Positions 29,628 to 38,748 are shown, counted from the stretch's first letter. The stretch: 64,000 bases of DNA from Bacteroidales bacterium (GCA_017399865.1 JAFQAT010000047.1:1-64000), one strand, 5' to 3'. Numbers and translations: made by a program. Notes: generated by a model from the letters alone, not told the origin.

Positions 29628-29635
29628 TACTTTTG
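29628..29635 (+). promoter_or_regulatory. Candidate -7 element for the DUF486 gene
   Basis: TACTTTTG fits TAnnTTTG and is 21 nt upstream of the ATG at 29657. The -33 position is poor. It is divergent from the glmM promoter in the same gap. Confidence 0.5.
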
Positions 29636-29656
29636 CAGCCCAAAACAGATTCAACG

Positions 29657-30025
29657 ATGAAGGCACTCTGGACAATACTTCTGCTCATAGCATCAAACGT
29701 ATTCATGACATTTGCATGGTACGGCCACCTCAAGCTTCAGGAAATGAAGATATCTACAAGCTGGCCTCTTATCCTGGTCATACTTTTCTCATGGGGCGTA
29801 GCCTTCCTCGAATACTGCGCCCAGGTTCCGGCGAACAGGATCGGATACACAGAGAACGGCGGTCCGTTCAACCTGATGCAGCTGAAGATAATCCAGGAGG
29901 TGATTTCCCTGACCGTTTTCACTGTCCTGGTGACGGTAATGTTCAAGGGACAGTCTCTCCAGTGGAACCATTTCGCCGCTTTCTTCTGCCTGATCATGGC
30001 GGTGTTCTTTGTTTTCCTGAAGTAA
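29657..30025 (+). CDS. DUF486 / DMT-like small membrane protein
   Basis: A 122-residue protein with four hydrophobic segments: WTILLLIASNVFMTFAWYG, LILVILFSWGVAFLEYCAQV, a third near residue 85 and FFCLIMAVFFVFL at the end. The conserved middle (PANRIGYTENGGPFNLMQLK) is typical of the DUF486 family, related to small multidrug-type transporters. The function is unknown. The ATG at 29657 (MKALW) is used because the upstream extension overlaps the -7 element and begins at a non-ATG codon. Confidence 0.85.
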   Translation: MKALWTILLLIASNVFMTFAWYGHLKLQEMKISTSWPLILVILFSWGVAFLEYCAQVPANRIGYTENGGPFNLMQLKIIQEVISLTVFTVLVTVMFKGQSLQWNHFAAFFCLIMAVFFVFLK

Positions 30026-30048
30026 TTTTGCAAAAAATGCAAGAAAAA

Positions 30049-30079
30049 TTTGGATTGTAACAAATTTTACCTACCTTTG
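30049..30079 (+). promoter_or_regulatory. tRNA-Glu promoter
   Basis: TTTG (30049-30052), 19 nt, TACCTTTG (30072-30079): a full consensus match. It lies 20 nt before the tRNA. Confidence 0.88.
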
Positions 30080-30098
30080 CAATCCCAAACGATAAAAC

Positions 30099-30173
30099 GG
30101 TCGGTTCGTATAACGGTTAGTACTCAAGATTCTCAATCTTGCAATAGGGGTTCGATTCCCCTACCGACTACCA
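30099..30173 (+). tRNA. tRNA-Glu (anticodon CTC)
   Basis: A full cloverleaf of 75 nt with encoded CCA. The acceptor arm GGTCGGT pairs with ACCGACT with one G-U at the end. The anticodon arm CAAGA-TTCTCAA-TCTTG gives anticodon CTC (reads GAG), and the T arm is AGGGG-TTCGATT-CCCCT. It is a single-gene unit with its own promoter and terminator. Confidence 0.93.
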
Positions 30174-30174
30174 G

Positions 30175-30202
30175 AGAGACTCCGAAAGAGTCTCTTTTTT
30201 TT
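30175..30202 (+). terminator. tRNA-Glu terminator
   Basis: A perfect 8-bp stem (AGAGACTC, CGAAA, GAGTCTCT) followed by eight T residues. It begins at the end of the tRNA. Confidence 0.9.
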
Positions 30203-30215
30203 GTATATTTGCATC

Positions 30216-31391
30216 ATGCGCAAGGTAATCATAGCTCCGGACTCGTTCAAAGGGTCATTGTCTTCCCTGGAAGCCGCTTATGCGGCTGCAGCAGGGGTAA
30301 GAGCCGTATTTCCGGAATGCGAGACGATCTGCCTTGAGACCGCCGACGGCGGAGAAGGCACGGCATCTACGCTGACGAAGGCTCTTAAAGGGCAGATGAC
30401 CGAGGCCATCGTTTCTGACCCGTTGGGCAGGAAGATTACAGCGGCATACGGCATAGCGGAGATATCAGGCATGAAGACAGCCGTCATGGAAATGTCACAG
30501 GCTTCAGGACTTACCCTGCTCGATCCAGCTGAGCGCAATCCCCTGCTGGCCTCCACTTACGGAACCGGGGAAATGATTCTTGACGCCCTGGACAAGGGCT
30601 GCAGAAGATTCCTCATAGGCATAGGCGGCAGCGCGACGAATGATGCAGGCATGGGAATGCTCGAAGCTCTTGGTTTCCGCTTCATCGACAAGGACGGACA
30701 GAAAATCACCGGCATGTGCGGAGGACTCATCGGGAGAATCGCCCGGATCGAATCACCGTCACATATGCCGGAACTGGCGGTGTCGGAATTCATCGTCGCA
30801 TGCGATGTGGAGACGCCGTTCTGCGGCCCTGAAGGGGCCGCTGCGGTCTTCGGACCGCAGAAGGGGGCAACGCCGGAAACCGTCGTCCTTCTTGAAGCCG
30901 GAATGCAGAGCCTCAACAATGTGATCTCAAGAGACTTCGGCGCGGATCTGTCAGAGATAAAGGGTTCAGGAGCAGCCGGAGGGCTTGGTGGAGCATTTCA
31001 GGCATTCATGGGCGCATCGCTCCGAAGCGGAATAGAAATGGTACTTGAAGCCATCGGATTCGAAGAGGCCATACAGGGAGCCGACCTTATCATCACAGGC
31101 GAGGGAAAGATGGACGGCCAGACCGTCAAGGGAAAAGTCATTTCAGGAATAGCATCCATTGCGCGGAAGCACGGAATACCGGTAATGGCGATTGCCGGAA
31201 TCATGGACATGACGGAATCAGACCTAAGAAGCCTCGGCCTTGCCGCCGCCTTCCCTATCGGCCCGCGTCCAGAAGACAAAAGCGGTCTCGAACACGCCAT
31301 GTGTCCCGAAACCGCTTCTAGAAATATCACTGATACTGTCGCTAGAGCACTGGAATCACTTTCTCCATCTTCGTTCCGCGCGAACCTTTGA
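30216..31391 (+). CDS. Glycerate kinase
   Basis: A 391-residue kinase that phosphorylates D-glycerate, feeding lower glycolysis. The family signature is clear: IIAPDSFKGSLSSLEAA at the start, ETADGGEGT near residue 45, GIGGSATNDAGMGML near 140 and the late LIITGEGKMDGQT. The ATG 30216 is preferred to an upstream TTG that lies in the tRNA terminator. A -7-like TATATTTG (30204-30211) sits only 4 nt before the ATG, so the message may be leaderless. Its final 50 bases overlap the end of murF on the other strand. Confidence 0.93.
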   Translation: MRKVIIAPDSFKGSLSSLEAAYAAAAGVRAVFPECETICLETADGGEGTASTLTKALKGQMTEAIVSDPLGRKITAAYGIAEISGMKTAVMEMSQASGLTLLDPAERNPLLASTYGTGEMILDALDKGCRRFLIGIGGSATNDAGMGMLEALGFRFIDKDGQKITGMCGGLIGRIARIESPSHMPELAVSEFIVACDVETPFCGPEGAAAVFGPQKGATPETVVLLEAGMQSLNNVISRDFGADLSEIKGSGAAGGLGGAFQAFMGASLRSGIEMVLEAIGFEEAIQGADLIITGEGKMDGQTVKGKVISGIASIARKHGIPVMAIAGIMDMTESDLRSLGLAAAFPIGPRPEDKSGLEHAMCPETASRNITDTVARALESLSPSSFRANL

Positions 31392-32709
31392 TCAGCACAG
31401 TCGCTCCATCCAACGGATTTTCCTGGAGCCACCTGGCAAGAGCATCTGATGTTTCAAAACAAAGTATGCCGTCAATCCCTGCAGAAGCCGCAGCAAACTC
31501 CTTTCCGACCAGACAGACAAGAGACAGGTCCATTGCAAGCAGCTTATCAACCACTTCCCTATGAAGGGATTGAGAATCCGGTCCAAGTTCAAGCATATCG
31601 CCTAACATGACAGCCTTGCGCTCCGCTACCACAGAAGAAAGATTCTTCAATGCAACATCCATACTTGACGGATTTGCATTGTACGCATCCACTATCAGGA
31701 CATTGCGTCCTGTCTTAGTCATCTGCGAACGGTTGTTCGAAGGAACATATGCCTCTATAGCCTTGGCTGCATCTTCAAGCGACACGCCGAAACGGCTGCC
31801 GACCGCAATCGCAGCCATAACATTGTCCGCATTGTATGAACCTACAAGATTGGTGCTGATGACACCATATTCCGGATGGCTGATGCGCAAGTATGGATTA
31901 TCCGCATCGGCAGGAAGGGCCGAGCACCCCTGATACTCCACTCCATAAGGAAGAACAAGTGAGTATGGACGCTCCGGATCGCTCTGAAGGTTCCTCTCTG
32001 AAGCCATACGGCAGAGATACGGATTATCCACATTCAGGAAAACCATATCCGATGTCCTGCGAAGGTAGTCATACAGCTCGCCTTTCGTCGCCATGACGCC
32101 CTCGAAGCTTCCGAATCCCAGAAGGTGAGCTTTGCCCACATTAGTGATAAGGCCATAATTCGGAAGAGCGATGTCCACAAGTTCCTTGATGTCTCCGGGA
32201 TGGCTCGCACCCATCTCCACGACGGCGATCTGGGTCTGCGAATCAATCTTAAGAAGAGTCAGAGGGACTCCGATGCTGTTGTTCAGATTTCCTTCAGTCG
32301 CGGTCACCTTATACTTTACAGACAGCACTTCTCGTATGAGTTCCTTCGTGGTCGTCTTTCCGTTCGTACCGGTCAATGCGATGACAGTCAACGGCTTTCC
32401 ATCAACAAAAGTCATCGACCTGTGCCACCTTGCAAGCTCCTGAAGGGTCTTCAGCGTATCTTCAACAATCACAAGACGCTCTGAAACATCGGAAGGAAGC
32501 CTGCCTTCTGCAGCAGCGGTCCCCACTTCGGACGAAGCGTTTACCACAGCATAGGCAGCTCCTGCCTCCAGCGCCTTCAGAGCATACTCGTTTCCGTCGA
32601 AGTTCTCACCCTTGAGAGCGAAGAACATCTCCCCTCCCTTAAGAGTGCGGCTATCGGTAGTCACCGAGCCGCACTCCCTGAATTTATCATATATCTGCAT
32701 TATTTTCAT
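31342..32709 (-). CDS. murF: UDP-MurNAc-tripeptide--D-Ala-D-Ala ligase
   Basis: About 455 residues. It adds D-Ala-D-Ala to the peptidoglycan precursor in the cytoplasm. N-terminal Mur domain (SVTTDSRTLKGGEMFFALKG), ATP site TGTNGKTTTKELI (near residue 112), middle motifs HPGDIKELVDIA and NVGKAHLLGFGS, and a C-terminal ligase domain (VDAYNANPSSM). The start is 32709 or 32700; the open frame continues upstream through a large hairpin but without family similarity. The 3' end overlaps glycerate kinase by 50 bp antisense. Confidence 0.95.
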   Translation of the reverse strand: MKIMQIYDKFRECGSVTTDSRTLKGGEMFFALKGENFDGNEYALKALEAGAAYAVVNASSEVGTAAAEGRLPSDVSERLVIVEDTLKTLQELARWHRSMTFVDGKPLTVIALTGTNGKTTTKELIREVLSVKYKVTATEGNLNNSIGVPLTLLKIDSQTQIAVVEMGASHPGDIKELVDIALPNYGLITNVGKAHLLGFGSFEGVMATKGELYDYLRRTSDMVFLNVDNPYLCRMASERNLQSDPERPYSLVLPYGVEYQGCSALPADADNPYLRISHPEYGVISTNLVGSYNADNVMAAIAVGSRFGVSLEDAAKAIEAYVPSNNRSQMTKTGRNVLIVDAYNANPSSMDVALKNLSSVVAERKAVMLGDMLELGPDSQSLHREVVDKLLAMDLSLVCLVGKEFAAASAGIDGILCFETSDALARWLQENPLDGATVLIKGSRGTKMEKVIPVL

Positions 32710-32728
32710 AATAACATATATCTGTTTT

Positions 32729-32810
32729 TGGTTTTGACGGACCAATGCGCCGATAAACCGTCGGGACATGTAATGTTCCGACGATTTATCGGCCTGTACT
32801 GCCAAAACCA
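32729..32810. repeat. Compound inverted repeat at the dut-murF junction
   Basis: The inner arms 32749-32769 and 32773-32793 match over 21 bp with two mismatches, both G-U compatible in RNA, and have a 3-nt loop. Outer arms TGGTTTTG (32729-32736) and CAAAACCA (32803-32810) pair perfectly. The right arms contain the dut stop codon and last codons. There is no T run, so it is not a standard terminator. Confidence 0.75.
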
Positions 32811-33217
32811 CCTGTGCCACGCTCGGTGTCATCCAACACCTCGACATCCTCCCACTCCACCTTCTCGTAACGCGCCACCACCATCTGCGCTATCCTCTCT
32901 CCCGGGTTTATGACGAAAGGTTCGTTGGAAAGATTGACAAGAATAACCTTGACCTCTCCGCGATAATCCGCATCAATGGTACCGGGAGCATTCAGCACTG
33001 AGATTCCATGCTTTGCAGCCAGACCGCTCCGGGGCCTTACCTGCGCTTCCGTTCCGTCCGGAAGCGCAATGAACAGCCCCGTAGGCACCATGGCCCTCTC
33101 GAGAGGACCGAGAGTCATAGGCTCGTCGATATTAGCCTTAAGGTCCATACCTGCAGACTTTTCAGTAGCATATGCAGGAGTCGGATATGCAGACTTGTTT
33201 ACAATCTGTACTTTCAT
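32786..33217 (-). CDS. dut: dUTP diphosphatase
   Basis: A 143-residue trimeric dUTPase that makes dUMP and keeps uracil out of DNA. Its motifs are all present: [36 protein letters not shown] and the P-loop-like [10 protein letters not shown] at the very end. An ATG three codons upstream (33226) is possible, but MKVQIVNKS is the usual start. The stop codon lies within a long hairpin, and a dispersed 27-bp repeat precedes the gene. Confidence 0.95.
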   Translation of the reverse strand: MKVQIVNKSAYPTPAYATEKSAGMDLKANIDEPMTLGPLERAMVPTGLFIALPDGTEAQVRPRSGLAAKHGISVLNAPGTIDADYRGEVKVILVNLSNEPFVINPGERIAQMVVARYEKVEWEDVEVLDDTERGTGGFGSTGR

Positions 33218-33231
33218 AATGTCCATATTAA

Positions 33232-33258
33232 AGATCCCTCGCTTCGCTCAGGATGACA
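33232..33258 (-). repeat. Dispersed 27-bp intergenic repeat, copy B
   Basis: The minus strand starts TGTCATCCTGAGCGAAGCGA and ends GGATCT. It fills most of the 43-nt gap between the GH3 stop and the dut start, so the GH3-dut readthrough message would contain it. Confidence 0.75.
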
Positions 33259-33260
33259 GG

Positions 33261-35579
33261 CTAGTCGATGTTCGGCTGGTCGAAGAGAACGGTCTCCGTG
33301 CAAGTGATCTTCTGGCTGAGATCGCCTACTGAAAGGATGAAGTCACCTTCCTCGAGTCTCCACTTGCCATAGTAGTCTGCAAATGCAAGATCCTTTGCAG
33401 CAACCTCAAGCTCTACGGTAACAGTCTTGCCCGGCTCGATGCTCACCTTCTCGAAATCACGGAGACGGCGTACGTCAGGAGTCTGGCTTGCATAAAGGTC
33501 AGACGAGAAGAGAAGAACACTCTCCTTACCCTCTCTTGCGCCCACGTTAGTAACATCCACAGTCACCTTGATAACGTCATCAACGCCAAACTCAGCAGCA
33601 GAAACCTTCATGTTCGAATACTTGAATGCGGTATAGCTGAGTCCGTGTCCGAACGGCCACTGGCTGTCCACGTCGGCACTGTAGTTATATGCACCTGACA
33701 TCGTGCCCTGCTGTTCAGCCGGCTTGTAATCGTATGTAGTGTGCTTGCTGATGTACTTAGGATATGTGAAAGGAAGCTTTCCGCTGAAGTTCTCCTCACC
33801 GCTGAGAAGGGCAGCAAGAGCATCGCCGCCATAATTACCTGGGAGAAGCACATCCACAACAGCAGTAGCAAGAGGCTCGATGTCGTTGATGATGCGAGGA
33901 CGGCCCTCGTTAAGAATGAGGATGATAGGACGGCCTGTTGCAGACAATGCCTTGACAAGTTCCTTCTGATTTGCCGAAAGGTTCATGTCGACATCGTTTC
34001 CAGGAGTCTCGCAATATGTGTTCTCACCGATGCATGCGATGATCACATCAGATTTGCGTGCAGCTTTCACAGCCTCCTTTACACTTGTCTGCTCATCATA
34101 TGTCCAGTTTGTTCCCATGAGGTCATACTCGACTCCAGGTACATATGTAAGGTTAGGGAACTTCTGGGCAAGGGCCTCATAAATGGTATTGTACTTGTCT
34201 GTAAACTGAGGCCATGACGCAGCATGTCCCTGCCATGTATATGACCAGCCTCCGTTAAGAGTCCTCATTGAATTTGCATTAGGGCCTGTGAGGAGGATAC
34301 GGAGATCCTTCTTCAACGGGAGAATGCCGTTGTTCTTGAGGAGCACCTGCGACTCTACAGCAGCCTCATATGCCATGAGCGCATGCTTCTCGCTTCCGAA
34401 ATCAGGATAATCCGCCTCTTTTGTATCAGGCTGGTCGAAAAGACCGAGGCGGAACTTCATGCGGATTACACGGCGTGCCGCGTCATCGATGCGTGACATA
34501 GGGACCTCACCTTCCTCAACGAGAGCCTTGAGATCGATTGCGAACTGGCAGTCATAGGGTACCATTGACATGTCGATACCGGCATTGATAGCCATCTTCA
34601 CAGCATCCTTAAGGGTAGGGGCAACGCGCTCACGTGTATACAGGTTGACGATGTCAGCCCAGTCTGTAACGATCATTCCGTCCCAGTTCAGCTCTTCCTT
34701 CACCCACTTGGTAAGGAGTTCGGTGTTGCAGTGGAAAGGCATTCCGTTGTTGCTGCCTGAGTTCACCATGATCGAGAGGGCCCCAGCCTGCATAGCCTCC
34801 TTGAAAGGCTCGAAATGCTTCTCGCGAAGCTCAGATGCAGCGATTGACGACGGTGTACGGTCCTGTCCTGAAACAGGCACGCCATAGCCCATGAAATGCT
34901 TCGCACAGGCAGCGATATGGTTCGGACCAAGATTGTTAGGATCATCACCCTGCATTCCGCGAACCTCAGCAACCGCCATTTCCGCATTCACATAGACATC
35001 CTCGCCGAAGCTCTCCCACATTCTTGACCATGCAGGATTTCTACCGAGGTCCATAGTAGGAGAGAAAGTCCAAGGAACATTTGCAGCACGGCTCTCATAC
35101 GCAGTCACCATACCCATGTTATATGCATGCTGGCGGTTGAACGATGCCGCGAGGTTGATCTCCTGAGGAAAAAGGATTCCGCCGAGGACATATGATGTTC
35201 CGTGGATATGGTCGAGTCCGAAAAGAGTCGGGATGCCCATCTCCTCGATAGAAATGCGGTTGATCTCTGATATAAGCTTATTGTAAGTCTCAGGGGTCTG
35301 CGCATGTCCGTCAGGAACATTGAGGATCGAACCGACCTTGTAGGTACGGATGATCGAATCACCTGCAGGTGTAAGCTCTCCGCCTCTGGATACGGCATCT
35401 ACCGTGATCTGGGTCATCTGACCGATCTTCTCCTCGAGAGTCATACCCTTGAGGACCTTCTCGACCTTAGCTTCCAGAGCGGCATCATAAGGAATAGCAG
35501 GTTCCACCTTTGGTGAACTGCAGCATGAAGCGGCAAGCACAGCCGCGCAAGCGCCAAAAAAGAATCTGTTCAGTTTCAT
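33261..35579 (-). CDS. GH3 family beta-glycosidase, lipoprotein
   Basis: 772 residues. The lipoprotein signal runs MKLNRFFFGACAAVLAASC. The GH3 N-terminal TIM barrel (about 40-370) has the nucleophile aspartate in GMIVTDWADI (near 305) and KHFMGYG (near 215). The GH3 C-terminal domain and a fibronectin-like domain follow (VDVTNVGAREGKESVLLF). It hydrolyses terminal beta-linked glucose, xylose or GlcNAc; specificity is not readable. The ATG 35579 is chosen because the upstream frame overlaps the full-consensus promoter. It ends before dut, with a 27-bp repeat between. Confidence 0.93.
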   Translation of the reverse strand: MKLNRFFFGACAAVLAASCCSSPKVEPAIPYDAALEAKVEKVLKGMTLEEKIGQMTQITVDAVSRGGELTPAGDSIIRTYKVGSILNVPDGHAQTPETYNKLISEINRISIEEMGIPTLFGLDHIHGTSYVLGGILFPQEINLAASFNRQHAYNMGMVTAYESRAANVPWTFSPTMDLGRNPAWSRMWESFGEDVYVNAEMAVAEVRGMQGDDPNNLGPNHIAACAKHFMGYGVPVSGQDRTPSSIAASELREKHFEPFKEAMQAGALSIMVNSGSNNGMPFHCNTELLTKWVKEELNWDGMIVTDWADIVNLYTRERVAPTLKDAVKMAINAGIDMSMVPYDCQFAIDLKALVEEGEVPMSRIDDAARRVIRMKFRLGLFDQPDTKEADYPDFGSEKHALMAYEAAVESQVLLKNNGILPLKKDLRILLTGPNANSMRTLNGGWSYTWQGHAASWPQFTDKYNTIYEALAQKFPNLTYVPGVEYDLMGTNWTYDEQTSVKEAVKAARKSDVIIACIGENTYCETPGNDVDMNLSANQKELVKALSATGRPIILILNEGRPRIINDIEPLATAVVDVLLPGNYGGDALAALLSGEENFSGKLPFTYPKYISKHTTYDYKPAEQQGTMSGAYNYSADVDSQWPFGHGLSYTAFKYSNMKVSAAEFGVDDVIKVTVDVTNVGAREGKESVLLFSSDLYASQTPDVRRLRDFEKVSIEPGKTVTVELEVAAKDLAFADYYGKWRLEEGDFILSVGDLSQKITCTETVLFDQPNID

Positions 35580-35612
35580 ATGATTGTGTAGTTTAGTTTC
35601 TATCAAAACGTA

Positions 35613-35643
35613 CAAATATACGAAACTTGAACAAAAAATCAAA
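35613..35643 (-). promoter_or_regulatory. GH3 gene promoter
   Basis: On the minus strand TTTG (35643-35640), 19 nt, then TATATTTG (35620-35613): a full consensus match 34 nt from the ATG. The GH3 gene is therefore not wholly dependent on the upstream FAD oxidoreductase gene. Confidence 0.85.
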
Positions 35644-35655
35644 CAGCCGGACCTA

Positions 35656-37536
35656 TCAGTACAGCATTACATTTCCATAATAATCCACTCCGAACATCAT
35701 GAAAGGATCGATAAGGTCATCGATTACCACTGCCGCTTCAAGTCTTGTGACATCACGTCCTTCATCATAATCGGAAAGTCCGAGACCTTCCCACCATGCC
35801 TGCTCATCCTTAGGAACACGAAGGCCCAGCATGCGCAGAGCGTCCGTGAACCCGCCCACCGACACAGGTCCGGAAGGGAACGGAAGATGGCCGTTATAAT
35901 ACCCTTCAGGGAAGATCTCCTCCGCCCGAAGAGGGTCATCGGCGCGGAACCAGGTCTGGTTCGCCCAGCCGACATTGCGGCCTTCGCCACGGAGCAGACC
36001 GGTCGCACCTATCTTCTGAAGTGCCTTGAAATGCCTGTGGTCCTTCGGAAGGTCAAGATATGGCATGATATAGCATCCTGCATCAAGAAGAGCCTCCTGG
36101 ACCTTGCGGACCCGCACCTGATCCACATTCCTGCCTTCCTTATGGGCAATAGCGGCAATCGCTCCGGCCGCCTGTCCGAGCTGCATCACGACGGGCTGGA
36201 GACGGGTCGCTCCATTGATCAGATTCGAGACGGACACAGACTTCTCTGCCACGATAAGATCCTGAACATCATCCTGTTCCGGTATGAGCACTCCCATAGG
36301 GACATTGAACGACGGGATAGGATAGAACTCCAGGTCCGGCAGCTCCTGCCAATGCGGATGGCGGAAATGGTGATGATCCACAGCATAGTCGCCGACGGCG
36401 ATACCGGTCCTGTAATAAGGATGTCTGTACCCGTATGGAGAAGCGGCCGCATCAAGGGTAAGGAATGCCTTGCCGACAATACGTCTTGACTCCCTGTGAT
36501 ATGGGAAGAATGGAAGCTTGTCTTCAGTCGGGAACTCATCATCCGCAAGCCCCAGATTCTTCATTCCGAGCTCGGTCTGGATGTAATACAGGAAGCAGCG
36601 GGTGAAGTTCTTCGCCTCCTCATATGCCTCCAGACGCTCCTCACGGCCCATTTCTATCGTATTCACATAATAGTCATTGCCATAAATCGGCCAGTTGATC
36701 ATATACTTCACGTTCGGAGTACGGCCATATGTTATCATCATGTCCGGGCTCCATATGGTCTGTCCGGTCTCAGGAACAGTATTGTTCGGACCGGTCGCGC
36801 AATTATAGAACACCGCAGGATCATAGCCTTCCGGCCTTTCGATCGTCATATCTGCATCAGGACCGTAATCCTTGAGCATTGCCACATACGTAAGGTCCTG
36901 GATTATGTCGTTTGCCTGTGCGGGAGCAATCGATTCGCCCGTATCTTCCGATGCCTCCATACCTATCCTGTACTCCACTCCGCATGCCTTGGCAACATCG
37001 CCAAGCTCGGTCGCGTCTATAAGAACGTCGGCAATCACCGTATACTTACGTCCTTCCGGTCCGCGGAGGACCACCTTCCAGTCGTCCTCCCCTTCCGGGC
37101 TTACGCTCACCATGACAGTCTCACGCCTTAGGTCCAGAAGGTCGCCGCATCCTTCGGCCATCGCAGTCAGAACTTCCTGTCCGACATGAGGTTCGAAATT
37201 GATATTGCTGACCCAGCCGGTCTTCAGGGCATCCCAGCCGCCGTATCTAGCCGAAAGAGAATCAGCGAACTCTCCGAAAATGCCGCTCTGTAGCCTGTAG
37301 TTTCCGTCTACGCAGCTCACTCCCGCAGCGGTAAGCATGCCGCCGACCCATGGAGTCTCTTCCACGACCATGACGGGCACCCCCATCCTGGCAGTCTGGA
37401 TACCGGCGGAGATCCCGCTGGCGCCGCCTCCGATCACAAGCACATCTGCATATCCGGTCTTCGAACATGACTCTACAGACATCAGCTGTCCTGCTACAAC
37501 TGCGAGCAGAAACAGATTCTTAAATACTGACTTCAT
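35656..37536 (-). CDS. FAD-dependent oxidoreductase, exported lipoprotein
   Basis: 626 residues with a lipoprotein-type signal (cysteine in MSVESCSK). A Rossmann FAD site GGGASGISAGIQTARMG (near residue 37) is followed by EETPWVGGMLTAAG, typical of the FAD_oxidored family common in Bacteroidetes sugar clusters. The late segment IPEQDDVQDLIVAEKSVSVS is a family feature near the second flavin contact. The substrate is unknown; the neighbours suggest a sugar or glycan oxidation. It starts 8 nt after the SGNH gene, so the two are cotranscribed. Confidence 0.85.
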   Translation of the reverse strand: MKSVFKNLFLLAVVAGQLMSVESCSKTGYADVLVIGGGASGISAGIQTARMGVPVMVVEETPWVGGMLTAAGVSCVDGNYRLQSGIFGEFADSLSARYGGWDALKTGWVSNINFEPHVGQEVLTAMAEGCGDLLDLRRETVMVSVSPEGEDDWKVVLRGPEGRKYTVIADVLIDATELGDVAKACGVEYRIGMEASEDTGESIAPAQANDIIQDLTYVAMLKDYGPDADMTIERPEGYDPAVFYNCATGPNNTVPETGQTIWSPDMMITYGRTPNVKYMINWPIYGNDYYVNTIEMGREERLEAYEEAKNFTRCFLYYIQTELGMKNLGLADDEFPTEDKLPFFPYHRESRRIVGKAFLTLDAAASPYGYRHPYYRTGIAVGDYAVDHHHFRHPHWQELPDLEFYPIPSFNVPMGVLIPEQDDVQDLIVAEKSVSVSNLINGATRLQPVVMQLGQAAGAIAAIAHKEGRNVDQVRVRKVQEALLDAGCYIMPYLDLPKDHRHFKALQKIGATGLLRGEGRNVGWANQTWFRADDPLRAEEIFPEGYYNGHLPFPSGPVSVGGFTDALRMLGLRVPKDEQAWWEGLGLSDYDEGRDVTRLEAAVVIDDLIDPFMMFGVDYYGNVMLY

Positions 37537-37544
37537 ATGTTTCC

Positions 37545-38621
37545 TTATCTTTTAAGCGCCTTCCTGATGACAGGCATGACATGATCTACATAACGCATGG
37601 CTCCAAGGTCAGTAAAGTGGATACCGTCCACAGTCGCTTCTCCATCATCTCCTATCATCCCTTCTGCACCGATGTAATATATCTTCTTCTCGCCTGACTT
37701 CCTGAGTTTCCTGAACAGCCTCTTCTGGGCCTCATTCTTACCGGTAACTTCCGCAAGCATCCTCTTGTCAAACACGGAATGCGGGAATATGACATCCTCA
37801 ATGAAGATCACAGGGACATCAGGATGGGCATCCCTTATGATGCGGAAGAACTCCTCTCCGTGCCTGTCAATCAGATAGTCGTAGGCATTAGGAGCATAGT
37901 CAAGCACGAAAAGGCCGGGATCCTCTACAGAAGCCATCAGACGGGCTATCTCCATGTCCAGAAGGGCATTGCCACTGAATCCGAGGTTTATGACTTCCCT
38001 GTCCAGACGGCGGCTGATGATATTGGTATGGGCCATTCCGGGACGGTTGGCACAACCGCCCTGAAGAATGCTCGTGCCATACATGACTATCGGTTTGCTG
38101 CGCGAGGGCCTGTCGACAGCAGGGCCATCAATGAATGCCCCTTCATCAACACCTATCTCAAGCGAACTTACTCCATCGTACAGAGACAGATAGAGCATAT
38201 ACTCGCGCTCGATCGGATCCATATCCCTGATGATCTCCCTCTCCGATTTCTTTCCCTGCGGCTGGGCGCTGCATACATGCCTCCACTCCCCGTCGACAAG
38301 AGCATAAAGGTCAAGACCTTTTGTTCCGGTATCGGTCATATGGGTCATGGTATTGTTGAAGGTCGACTCCCACCTCGCATGGATGGATGTCGAATTGGAG
38401 CGGAAACGCACGAAAAGGCCGGCGGAATTTCTTCCGAGGTACCATACGGGATCACGGCTTACCCCCTTTAGTTCAGAAGGAAGACGCTCATAACGGCCTT
38501 CGGTCCGGTCTGATACCTTTCCGTATAAAGGGAATGCGGAAGCATCTGTATATACCACATTCTGGCAATACACCTGACTGCATAGCAGGGCAATAAAAGA
38601 AGTTATAATCAATCTCTTCAT
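37545..38621 (-). CDS. SGNH/GDSL hydrolase, probable carbohydrate esterase
   Basis: 358 residues with a signal peptide (MKRLIITSFIALLCSQVYCQ). An N-terminal jelly-roll domain (about 25-165) is followed by an SGNH domain: nucleophile block YGTSILQGG (near 180), glycine block INLGFSGNALLD, Asn block DYAPNAYD and catalytic Asp/His in DGIHFTDLGA (near 335). Such proteins remove acyl groups from glycans in the periplasm. It is the first gene of a leftward set with the FAD oxidoreductase and faces the CE2-like esterase across 127 bp. Confidence 0.87.
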   Translation of the reverse strand: MKRLIITSFIALLCSQVYCQNVVYTDASAFPLYGKVSDRTEGRYERLPSELKGVSRDPVWYLGRNSAGLFVRFRSNSTSIHARWESTFNNTMTHMTDTGTKGLDLYALVDGEWRHVCSAQPQGKKSEREIIRDMDPIEREYMLYLSLYDGVSSLEIGVDEGAFIDGPAVDRPSRSKPIVMYGTSILQGGCANRPGMAHTNIISRRLDREVINLGFSGNALLDMEIARLMASVEDPGLFVLDYAPNAYDYLIDRHGEEFFRIIRDAHPDVPVIFIEDVIFPHSVFDKRMLAEVTGKNEAQKRLFRKLRKSGEKKIYYIGAEGMIGDDGEATVDGIHFTDLGAMRYVDHVMPVIRKALKR

Positions 38622-38643
38622 GTCAAATGGGTTTATATATCCA

Positions 38644-38712
38644 CAAAATTACATGTTTTTATAAAATCCTCCCTTATTTTTTAAATAATTTTAATAATTA
38701 TGGTTATCTTTG
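38644..38712. promoter_or_regulatory. Divergent promoter region between two esterase genes
   Basis: Plus strand: TATCTTTG (38705-38712) as -7 for the gene at 38749, leader about 33 nt. Minus strand: TAATTTTG (38651-38644) for the gene ending at 38621. Neither has a clear TTTG at -33; the region between is very AT-rich. The two opposed promoters could be coregulated. Confidence 0.55.
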
Positions 38713-38748
38713 AGGGTTATAAGAATATAAGACAAAATCAAAACAGAT

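Noticed and set aside
30099..30173. tRNA gene as an integration site
   Set aside because: No integrase, direct repeat of the tRNA 3' end or foreign block is found next to it.
32710..32847. Upstream in-frame extension of murF
   Set aside because: It runs through the dut 3' end and hairpin and has no similarity to Mur ligases.
35584..36489. 301-residue open frame antisense to the FAD oxidoreductase
   Set aside because: It lies inside a well-supported gene, has no recognised motif and its start falls in the GH3 promoter.
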